A DNA stretch of 64,000 bases from VGRW01 sp031396695 (GTDB taxonomy: Bacteria > Myxococcota_A > UBA9160 > SZUA-336): NCBI GenBank assembly GCA_031396695.1, contig JANNLG010000052.1:6955-70954 (forward strand). Reading direction: 5' to 3'. Each line of letters starts with the position of its first letter. Positions within the stretch are counted from its first letter, which is position 1. Under the pieces are notes generated by a model, which saw only the letters and a list, made by a program, of their open reading frames with translations, had not been told where the DNA came from and searched no databases. Both the position numbers and the translations under genes were made by a program. Shown here in pieces: positions 25,070 to 32,068 of the stretch.

Positions 25070-25411
25070 ATGAAGATCATGATCCGCAGTCTCGGCAGCC
25101 TTGCCCTGTTGGGCGCGATGCTGTTCGCCAGCCACGCGCTCGCGCAGACCACGACCAAGGAAACCACCACGACGACGACGACCTCGGGCACAGTCAGTGA
25201 ATTCACCCCGAACAGCATCGTCGTGAAGACGACGACGTCCTCAGATCCGATCAGCTACTCGTCCACGAAGACGACGACCTACGTCGATGAAGCCGGCAAT
25301 CCCGTCTCGATCGAGACCGTGAAGACCGGCAGTCCCGTCACGATCTACTACGACAAGTCGGGAAACAAAATGGTTGCGACCAAGGTCGTCGTGACCAAGA
25401 CGACCCGCTGA
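25070..25411 (+). CDS. Small secreted Thr-rich protein
   Basis: A 113-residue exported protein: signal peptide MIRSLGSLALLGAMLFASHALA, then a Thr-rich linker (TTTKETTTTTTT) and a compact beta-type domain with VSEFTPNSIVVKTTTSSDP, TTTYVDEAGNPVSIETVKTGSPVTIYY and KMVATKVVV. Similar small proteins of unknown role occur in deltaproteobacteria and Verrucomicrobia. AAGGA lies nine bases before ATG 25070. It is a single gene between a leader hairpin and a terminator-like hairpin, which suggests a stand-alone, possibly highly expressed unit. Confidence 0.77.
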   Translation: MKIMIRSLGSLALLGAMLFASHALAQTTTKETTTTTTTSGTVSEFTPNSIVVKTTTSSDPISYSSTKTTTYVDEAGNPVSIETVKTGSPVTIYYDKSGNKMVATKVVVTKTTR

Positions 25412-25440
25412 TCTGCCGCAGCTGACGCGAATCCCCAGGC

Positions 25441-25480
25441 GCGATCAGGGCCCGACGTCTTCGTCGTCAGCCCTGGTCGC
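25441..25480 (+). terminator. Terminator-like hairpin after the small secreted protein
   Basis: GCGATCAGGGC 25441-25451 pairs with GCCCTGGTCGC 25470-25480 (one G-T pair), and an inner CGACG-TCTT-CGTCG stem closes the tip. No T tract follows, so the intrinsic terminator role is probable but not certain. The hairpin lies between this gene and the convergent VOC gene. Confidence 0.52.
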
Positions 25481-25507
25481 GGGACGCGCCTCTAGGACCT
25501 CGCGCGT

Positions 25508-25891
25508 TTAGCGCGTCATGCGGTGCAGCGCGCAGATCTTGTTGCCAGCCGGATCGCGGAGATAGGCGAGGAACAGCTTGCCCATCCCGCTCTCGCGCAC
25601 ACCCGGCGGGTCTTCGAGGGTGGTGCCGCCGTTGGCGACGCCGGCGGCGTGCCAGGCCTTGGCCTTCTCCGGTGAATCCGCCGCGAATCCGACGGTGCCG
25701 CCGTTGGCCGCGCTCGCCTTCGCGCCGTCGATCGGCTTCGTGATCGCGAAGATGCCGGTTGGAGTGATGTAGAAGACGCGGCCCTTGTCGTCCCGGGCTC
25801 CCTGCGGAACCCCGAGCGCCCCGAGCACGGCGTCGTAGAACTTCTTCGAGGCGTCGATGTCGTTCGCACCGACCATGATGTGGCTGAACAT
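25508..25891 (-). CDS. VOC family protein (glyoxalase-like)
   Basis: A 127-residue single VOC domain: MFSHIMVGANDIDASKKFYDAVLGALG, FYITPTGIFAITKPIDG, a central ANGGTVGFAADSPEKAKAWHAAGVANGGT and the closing YLRDPAGNKICALHR. This is the common glyoxalase/dioxygenase-superfamily type often found singly in genomes. The His of FSHIMV is a candidate metal ligand; the second is unclear, so catalysis is uncertain. The gene faces the carrier-protein operon across about 250 bp. Confidence 0.88.
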   Translation of the reverse strand: MFSHIMVGANDIDASKKFYDAVLGALGVPQGARDDKGRVFYITPTGIFAITKPIDGAKASAANGGTVGFAADSPEKAKAWHAAGVANGGTTLEDPPGVRESGMGKLFLAYLRDPAGNKICALHRMTR

Positions 25892-26020
25892 GGGCCGATT
25901 CTCCTTCTGGGGACCGGATTAGAGCACGACGAGTGGGCGCTTACCGCTTGGCGCCGAGCATCCAGGCTCGGCGACCGCCCGCGTCGGATCGACGCGTTCG
26001 CACGTGAAGATCTCGGCGCA

Positions 26021-26043
26021 GCGATTGCACCGCAGTGAATCGC
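26021..26043. promoter_or_regulatory. Inverted repeat upstream of the carrier-protein operon
   Basis: GCGATT 26021-26026 and AATCGC 26038-26043 are perfect inverted arms 11 bases apart, about 100 bp before the acyl carrier protein gene. It could be an operator. The rest of 25892-26143 shows no gene, and I see no convincing -35/-10 pair. Confidence 0.27.
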
Positions 26044-26143
26044 GACCGACAGCAGCGAAGCCGTCGGCGCGGATTCGGGATCAGCGGCGGCGCAAATGTA
26101 CAAAAGGGGTGGCCCTGGCACCTCGAAGCGGGATGGGACATTC

Positions 26144-26401
26144 GTGGGCGAATCAGACCTGATCATCGAACGCGTGCGCCGAGGGGCGGCGGCCTGTTCA
26201 CAGGTCAAGGTCGACCTCTCGTCGCTCGGCGACGAGGACAGTCTCTACGACGCCGGCATGAACTCACGGGCCAGCGTGAACTTCATGCTCATGCTCGAGA
26301 ACGAGTTCGAGGTCGAGTTCCCGGACCACATGCTGCGGCGCGACGTCTTCGAGAGCGTCGCCTCGATCGCCAATGCGATCGGGACGCTGCTCGGGAGTTG
26401 A
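26144..26401 (+). CDS. Acyl carrier protein of the amino acid:carrier-protein type
   Basis: GTG 26144 (GGGA upstream) gives an 85-residue four-helix carrier protein; an in-frame ATG at 26096 would add 16 residues of low similarity. The phosphopantetheine site is Ser 41 in AGMNSRASV, where the usual DSL is NSR, followed by FMLMLENEFEVEFPDHML, the acidic recognition helix. It is the first gene of the operon, and its TGA overlaps the next ATG. The next-but-one gene is an amino acid:[carrier protein] ligase, so this is most likely its acceptor: the ligase forms an aminoacyl thioester on the pantetheine arm. The Asn before Ser may affect which phosphopantetheinyl transferase recognises it. Confidence 0.86.
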   Translation: MGESDLIIERVRRGAAACSQVKVDLSSLGDEDSLYDAGMNSRASVNFMLMLENEFEVEFPDHMLRRDVFESVASIANAIGTLLGS

Positions 26402-27594
26402 TGGTGCGCCGCGACGAAGTCGCCCGAATCACGCCCTCGCCACCCGACATCGTGCAGGAGGTCGGTCGCATCGGGCGCGAGGTCGCGAGGCCGGCGGCTC
26501 GGGCGGTGGACGCGGAAGCCCGTTTCCCGGCGGAGACGATGGCGGCGCTCAAGGCGTGCGGCGCGCTCGGCGGCGCGGTGCCGATCGCGCTGGGTGGCCT
26601 TGGGCTCGGAGTCGCAGCGCTCGCCGAGAGCTGCAGCCTGCTCGGCCAGCACTGCGCGTCGAGCGCGATGATCCTCGCGATGCATCACATCCAGGTCGCG
26701 TGCCTCGTGCAGCAGCGCGGCCGCTCCACTGCAACCGACCGCTATTTGCGTCGCGTCGCTTCGGAACAGCGACTGATCGCTTCGGTCACTTCGGAGGTCG
26801 GCACCGGCGGCGACATGCGGAGCAGCGTCGCCGCGATCGAACAGGACGGGGCTCGCTTCACGCTCACGAAGCAAGCGACGACCGTCTCGTACGGCTGCCA
26901 GGCCGACGACCTGCTCGTGACTGCGCGCCGGCAAGCGAGCGCGTCGCCGCATGACCAGGTGCTGGCGCTGCTGCTGCGCGGCGACTACGTCTTCACACCG
27001 GCGGGGATCTGGGACTCGCTCGGCATGCGCGGCACATGCAGCCCGCCGGCCAGCGTCGAGGGAAGCGGCGCTGCCTGGCAAATCGTTCCCGAGCCGTTCG
27101 GCGACCTCGCGGCTCACACCATGGTGCCGGTGTCGCACGTGCTCTGGGCGAGCTGCTGGCTCGGCGTCGCGACCGACGCCGTTGCGATCGCGCGCGGCAA
27201 GCTCCGCAGCGAGGCGCGGGCGGGCTCCGGCGCGGTCCCGCCCGCGGCGCAGCAGCTGTCCGCGACGGGCGCCAAGCTCCAGCTCCTGCGCAACGAAGTC
27301 ACCGCAGCCGCCGACGACTACGACCGCTTGCTCGCGGTCGGCGACCGCGCCGAGCTCGGCAGTCTCGGCACGGCCCTCCGCATGAACAACCTGAAGCTCT
27401 CCGCGTCGCGGCTCGCCGTCGAGATCGCGGCCGACTCGCTCGCCATCTGCGGCATCGCCGGCTACCGCAACGATTCGCCGCACAGCGTCGGTCGGCAGCT
27501 GCGCGACGTGCTCTCGGCGCCACTCATGATTCAGAACCAGCGCCTGCTCGAGACGAACGCGTCGCTGTGGATGGTCGGCAAATGGGAGCTGTGA
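26401..27594 (+). CDS. Acyl-CoA-dehydrogenase-like flavoprotein of the carrier-protein operon
   Basis: The 397-residue protein has the acyl-CoA dehydrogenase architecture: N-terminal helices with AALKACGALGGAVPIALGG, SVTSEVGTGGDMRSS (FAD/substrate strand), a middle beta domain and a C-terminal four-helix bundle with LKLSASRLAVEIAADSLAICGIAGYRND, the usual FAD-contact end. Many bacterial relatives act on carrier-protein thioesters (for example, prolyl-carrier oxidation in pyrrole pathways) rather than CoA esters. Here it lies between the carrier protein and its amino-acid ligase, so oxidation of the tethered aminoacyl group is a reasonable inference. ATG 26401 overlaps the carrier-protein stop. 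Confidence 0.88.
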   Translation: MVRRDEVARITPSPPDIVQEVGRIGREVARPAARAVDAEARFPAETMAALKACGALGGAVPIALGGLGLGVAALAESCSLLGQHCASSAMILAMHHIQVACLVQQRGRSTATDRYLRRVASEQRLIASVTSEVGTGGDMRSSVAAIEQDGARFTLTKQATTVSYGCQADDLLVTARRQASASPHDQVLALLLRGDYVFTPAGIWDSLGMRGTCSPPASVEGSGAAWQIVPEPFGDLAAHTMVPVSHVLWASCWLGVATDAVAIARGKLRSEARAGSGAVPPAAQQLSATGAKLQLLRNEVTAAADDYDRLLAVGDRAELGSLGTALRMNNLKLSASRLAVEIAADSLAICGIAGYRNDSPHSVGRQLRDVLSAPLMIQNQRLLETNASLWMVGKWEL

Positions 27595-28520
27595 CGAACG
27601 GCGGCTCGAGCGACGTGGCGGCGCAGCGCGACGCGTTCCGCCGCGAGCTGCTCGCGGCCGGGTACCTGATCGACACCGGCGTGCGCGGCGTTTTCGGTCG
27701 AGGCCGCGCGTTCCAGGCTGTGATTCGATCGCTCGAGCGCCTGCTCGACGGCCCGTGCAGCGACGGCGGGGCTGAGCGCGTCTCCTTCCCGCCACTCACG
27801 CCGCGCCACGTGTTGCAGCGGGCGGGCTTCTTGGAGAACTTCCCGACCCTCTGCGGATGGGTGCACGCCTTCGAAGGCGACGAGCGCGCCCACCGGTCGC
27901 TGCTCGAACGCGCGGGCGCTGGCGAGGATTGGAGCGACGCGCTGCGCCCCACGGAGTTCGCACTCACGCCGGCCGCTTGCTACCCGCTCTATCCGACGCT
28001 GCGAGGACCGCTGCCCGCGCAAGGTCGCCTGTTCGACTTCACGGCCTACTGCTTCCGCCGCGAGCCTTCCGACGATCCCGCCCGCATGCAGGCCTTCCAG
28101 GTTCGCGAGAACGTGCGGCTCGGCGCTCCAGAAGCGGTGCGGGCGTGGCGGCAGGGATGGGTGGCGCGTGCACCCGAGATCGCCGCGTCGCTCGGGCTGC
28201 CCGCCCGCATCGCGCCCGCGCACGATCCGTTCTTCGGCCGCGCGGGGCGCCTGCTGGCCTCGAATCAGCTCGAGCTCGAGCTGAAATTCGAGCTGCTGGT
28301 CCCGATCTGGTCGGACGAATCGCCGACCGCAGTGGCGTCTTTCAACTACCACGTCGACCACTTCTCCAAGGCCTTCGAGATTCGCTTGCCGGACGGCACC
28401 GACGCACACAGCGCCTGTCTGGGATTCGGGCTCGATCGCATCGCGATCGCGCTGTTCCGCGTACACGGGCTCGACTTGGAGCGCTGGCCGGAGGCGGTTC
28501 GAGGGCAGCTGGACTCATGA
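27582..28520 (+). CDS. Amino acid:[carrier protein] ligase
   Basis: The 312-residue protein is a truncated class II aminoacyl-tRNA-synthetase relative of atypical SerRS type that charges a carrier protein instead of tRNA. Motif 2 is CFRRE (159-161 for RRE) and motif 3 GFGLDRIAIALF (281-292). Zinc-type ligands are C133 (TPAACYPLYP), E176 (QVRENVRL) and C279 (AHSACLGF), the Cys/Glu/Cys pattern described for the Bradyrhizobium enzymes that activate Gly or Ala. There is no tRNA-binding arm. The specific amino acid cannot be read with confidence. Start ATG 27582 keeps this spacing; GTG 27591 is an alternative that overlaps the preceding stop. Confidence 0.89.
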   Translation: MGAVTNGGSSDVAAQRDAFRRELLAAGYLIDTGVRGVFGRGRAFQAVIRSLERLLDGPCSDGGAERVSFPPLTPRHVLQRAGFLENFPTLCGWVHAFEGDERAHRSLLERAGAGEDWSDALRPTEFALTPAACYPLYPTLRGPLPAQGRLFDFTAYCFRREPSDDPARMQAFQVRENVRLGAPEAVRAWRQGWVARAPEIAASLGLPARIAPAHDPFFGRAGRLLASNQLELELKFELLVPIWSDESPTAVASFNYHVDHFSKAFEIRLPDGTDAHSACLGFGLDRIAIALFRVHGLDLERWPEAVRGQLDS

Positions 28521-29479
28521 TCCGGCTCGCCGGCCAGGTCGCGCATCGACTGCACGACGCCGCTCGCGACTGGCCCGAGACCAACTGCTACGTCGACGTC
28601 TGGATCGAGCTGCTCGGCGCGCTCGACCTGACCGTCGAGGCGTGCCTCGGCTTCACGCTCGCGTCCGACTTCGAAGGCGATCAATGGACCTTCTTCAAGC
28701 CGCCGCACGCCGACCTCGAGCTTCTCTACGGACTTCAGGTCGAAGAGCTGACGCTCTGGCGCCCGCTCGTGGAGCACGTCCGCACACAGGTCGACCGGGG
28801 GCGAATCCCGCTCGTCGAGGTCGACGCCTTCTACCTGCCCGACACCTGCGGGACCGCCTACCGGGGGCAACACGAGAAGACCACGATCGGCGTCGTCGGC
28901 ATCGACGCCGAGGCGCGCCGGATGCACTACTTCCACAACCGCGGCGTGCACGAGCTCCACGGCGACGATTTTGCAGCGGTGCTGCGGATCGACCCGAAAC
29001 CGAGCGATGTCCAGCTCCCGCCGTACTGCGAGATCGTCAAGCTGGAGAAACTCGGGCGCCTGGGTGAGCCGGAGCTGCGGGTGCGCGCGCTCGAGCTCGC
29101 GCGCCGGCACTTCGCGCGGCGTCCCGCCGAGAATCCCGTGCTCGTCTACGAACGCGGATTCGGCGAGCACCTCCCGCTCTTGCTGGCGGGCGATCTCGCG
29201 GTGTACCACGCGTACGGCTTTGCTTCGGTCCGACAGCTCGGCGCCGGGTTCGAGCTCCTGGCTTCGCATCTGTTCTGGCTGGACGCGGGTCGCGACGGCG
29301 CGTGCGCGCGCGCCGCCGAGTCGTTCGCGGGCGTCTCTGCCGCCGCGAAGACCCTGCTCCTCAAGCTCGCGCGGATCGCGAACTCGCGCACGACGCGCGA
29401 CGTCACGTCGAGCTTCGCCGAGATGGCCGAGGGGTGGGGGCGCGGGATGGACCGGCTGAAGGAGCCGCTCGCGTGGTGA
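28517..29479 (+). CDS. DUF1839 family protein
   Basis: A 320-residue protein overlapping the ligase stop (ATGA). Features are NCYVDVWIELLGALDLTVEACLGFTLASDFEGDQWTFF, EVDAFYLPDTCGTAYRGQHEKTTIGVVGID and MHYFHNRGVHELHGDDF, with a helical C-terminus. The middle, with Cys and His near the end of a beta strand (VDAFYLPDT, HNRGVHEL), resembles a papain-like or transglutaminase-like arrangement, but I would not claim catalysis. DUF1839 genes are recurrent neighbours of amino acid:[carrier protein] ligases, so a role in handling or transferring the aminoacyl group is plausible. Confidence 0.81.
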   Translation: MIRLAGQVAHRLHDAARDWPETNCYVDVWIELLGALDLTVEACLGFTLASDFEGDQWTFFKPPHADLELLYGLQVEELTLWRPLVEHVRTQVDRGRIPLVEVDAFYLPDTCGTAYRGQHEKTTIGVVGIDAEARRMHYFHNRGVHELHGDDFAAVLRIDPKPSDVQLPPYCEIVKLEKLGRLGEPELRVRALELARRHFARRPAENPVLVYERGFGEHLPLLLAGDLAVYHAYGFASVRQLGAGFELLASHLFWLDAGRDGACARAAESFAGVSAAAKTLLLKLARIANSRTTRDVTSSFAEMAEGWGRGMDRLKEPLAW

Positions 29480-32067
29480 CGGGTTTCGACCACCGCGCGG
29501 ATGCCGACGTCGCGATCGCGCGCGGAATCGCGGGCGTCACCGGACAGCGCGAACAGCGGCTCGAGACCGGTTGGGAGGTCGCGAGCGTTGCACCCGGCGC
29601 TGCGCACGAGCCCGCGGCCGCCGGCGACGCGTGCGACTGGCGTCCGATCGACCGCGTCGGTCCGGTGGCTGCCGTCGACGACCGGCTGGACCCCGCCACT
29701 CTCGATCGTTTCGACCACTGGTACCGCTGCCGCTTCCGCGGACCGGAGCGCCGCTCGGGACGGACGCTCTTGTGCTTCGACGGGCTTGCGACGATCGCCG
29801 ACGTGTGGCTGAACGGCCAGCATCTCCTCCGCAGCGACAGCATGTTCCTTTCCCACGCGCGCGACGCGACGACACGGATCGGTGACGACAACGAGCTCTT
29901 GATCCGCTGCCACGCGCTGGCTCCGCTGCTGCGCGAGCGCCGGCCGCGCGGGCGCTGGCCCACTCGGCTCGTCTCCGAACGGAACTTGCGCTTCGTGCGC
30001 ACCGCGCTGCTCGGCTATCTCCCCGACTGGTGCCCGGACGTGAAGGTCGCGGGCCCGTGGCGCCCGATCCGTCTCGTCACGCAAGAGGGCTTCGCGGTGG
30101 AGAGCGCCGAGATCGTGCGCGGTTCCGCGGGCGAGGTCGCGCGGCTGTCGGTGCGCCTCCGGTGTCGCCGGCTCGACGTCTCCGCGGCGCGCGCGACGCC
30201 CACGCGGGCCACGTTGCGCGTCGGGTCCGTGTTCACGCGTCTGCGCTGCGAGTCGGGTCCCGGCGGCGTAGAAGTCGTGCACGGCGAGTGGGAGAGCCGG
30301 GAGCTCGAGCGGTGGTGGCCGCACACGCACGGTACGCCGGCGCTGCACGCGGCAGAGATCGAGATCGAGAGCGGGGGTGACATCGCGCGCGTCGATCTCG
30401 GCCGCCTCGGGCTCCGGAGCGTCGGCGTCGCCGACGGCGACCTCGACGCCTTCCGCTTCGAGGTGAACGGCGAGCCGGTGTTCTGCCGCGGCGCGTGCTG
30501 GACGCCGCTCGATCCCGCGTGGCTGCACTCGCCGCCAGAACGCCTGCGCGAAGCGCTGCTCCAGGTGCGCGACGCGGGCATGAACATGTTGCGCCTCAGC
30601 GGCACGATGGTCTACGAGAGCGATGACTTCTATCGGCTGTGCGACGAGCTCGGGATCCTCGTCTGGCAGGACTTCGCGTTCGCGAACTTCGACTACCCGA
30701 CGGACGACGCGTTCCTCGGGCGATGCCGGCGCGAGGCCGAGCAACTGCTCGAGCGAACCGCCGGCCGCTGCTCGCTCGCGGTGGCGTGCGGCGGCAGCGA
30801 AGTGCAGCAGCAGGCCGCGATGATGGGCCGGCCGCGCGAGGACTGGGAGCACGCGCTCTTCGACGAGACGCTGCCGACCGCTTGCGCCAACCTGCGACCG
30901 GACTTGGTGTACGTCCCGTCGAGCCCGTGTCGCGGCGACTTGCCGTTCCATGTCGACCGCGGTCCGAGCCACTACTTCGGCGTTGGCGCGTATCGGAGGC
31001 CGATCGACGACGCGGTGCTCTCTGGCGTCCGGTTCGCGTCCGAGTGCCTGGCCTTCTCCAACGTTCCCGAGCAGGACGCGCTCGATGCAGCGCTCGACGA
31101 TGCGAGCGGATCGGTCCACGATCCCCGCTACAAGCGGGGCGTGCCGCGCGACCCAGCCGCGAGCTGGGACTTCGCCGACGTGACGGACCACTACGTCGAG
31201 TCACTCTTCGGCGTGGACACGCGTGCGATGCGCGCCGCGGACCCCGCCCGCTACCTCTCGTTGTGTCGCGTGGCGACTGGCGAGACGATGGCAGCCGTCC
31301 AGCACCGCTGGCGTGCGCGCGGGTCGGGCTGCAGCGGTGCGCTCGTGTGGCTGCTGCGCGACCTGCGCGCGGGCGCCGGCTGGGGACTCGTGGACTCCTC
31401 GGGCCTGCCCAAGGCGCCGTACTACTTTCTGGCGCGCGCGTGGGCGCCGGTGGCGGCGTGGCTGGTGGACAACGGTGTGAACGGCGTCCAGCTACACCTC
31501 GCCAACGACACGCCGCGCGCCTGCCGCGGGTCGCTGGCGATCGAGCTGCATCGCGCGGACGGCGCGGTCGAGGAGCGGGTGAAGCTCGACGTCGAGATCG
31601 CCGGCCGCGGCGCATGCACCTGGAGCATCGAGGCGCTGCTCGGCCGATTCGTGGACGCGAGCTACGCCTATCGGTTCGGTCCGCCCGGGCACGACGCCGT
31701 CGTGGCCCGCTTCGAGTCGCACGAAGACGACGAGCTCGTCTGCTCGGCGTTCCACTTTCGGGCCGATCTCGCGACCGACGCCGCGGGCGAAGTCGGCCTC
31801 ACCGCGGAGGCAGAGCCGCTCGCCGACGGCGGCTGGAGTGTGAGCGCACGTTCGCAGCGGCTCGCACGCTGGGTCGCGGTAGAGGCACGCGGATTCCGAA
31901 CGAGCGACGCATATTTCCACGTCGCACCCGGTAGTCCCCACCGCTTTCGGCTCTACCCGCTGGCGAAGGGGACTCCGCTTCGCGCCGAGCTTCGAGCGCT
32001 GAACGCTCGAACCGCTACACGGATACGGATCGACGAGAAGCACAAGCCGAAGACGGGGACCGGCTGA
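29476..32067 (+). CDS. GH2 beta-mannosidase-like protein with altered acid/base motif
   Basis: The 863-residue protein has the GH2 layout: a jelly-roll sugar-binding N-terminus (GWEVASVAPG, HWYRCRFRGP, DGLATIADVWLNGQHLL), immunoglobulin-like domains, and a TIM barrel with VNGEPVFCRGACWTPLD, GMNMLRLSGTMVYESDDFYRLCDELGILVWQDFAFA. The acid/base Glu is in CGGSE (usual form GGNE), so its Asn partner is Ser. The nucleophile position is FASECLAF. No signal peptide is seen, so it is probably cytoplasmic, unlike polysaccharide-degrading relatives. It may act on a small glycoside or transfer a sugar. It overlaps the DUF1839 stop (GTGA 29476-29479). Confidence 0.82.
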   Translation: MTGFDHRADADVAIARGIAGVTGQREQRLETGWEVASVAPGAAHEPAAAGDACDWRPIDRVGPVAAVDDRLDPATLDRFDHWYRCRFRGPERRSGRTLLCFDGLATIADVWLNGQHLLRSDSMFLSHARDATTRIGDDNELLIRCHALAPLLRERRPRGRWPTRLVSERNLRFVRTALLGYLPDWCPDVKVAGPWRPIRLVTQEGFAVESAEIVRGSAGEVARLSVRLRCRRLDVSAARATPTRATLRVGSVFTRLRCESGPGGVEVVHGEWESRELERWWPHTHGTPALHAAEIEIESGGDIARVDLGRLGLRSVGVADGDLDAFRFEVNGEPVFCRGACWTPLDPAWLHSPPERLREALLQVRDAGMNMLRLSGTMVYESDDFYRLCDELGILVWQDFAFANFDYPTDDAFLGRCRREAEQLLERTAGRCSLAVACGGSEVQQQAAMMGRPREDWEHALFDETLPTACANLRPDLVYVPSSPCRGDLPFHVDRGPSHYFGVGAYRRPIDDAVLSGVRFASECLAFSNVPEQDALDAALDDASGSVHDPRYKRGVPRDPAASWDFADVTDHYVESLFGVDTRAMRAADPARYLSLCRVATGETMAAVQHRWRARGSGCSGALVWLLRDLRAGAGWGLVDSSGLPKAPYYFLARAWAPVAAWLVDNGVNGVQLHLANDTPRACRGSLAIELHRADGAVEERVKLDVEIAGRGACTWSIEALLGRFVDASYAYRFGPPGHDAVVARFESHEDDELVCSAFHFRADLATDAAGEVGLTAEAEPLADGGWSVSARSQRLARWVAVEARGFRTSDAYFHVAPGSPHRFRLYPLAKGTPLRAELRALNARTATRIRIDEKHKPKTGTG

Positions 32068-32068
32068 G

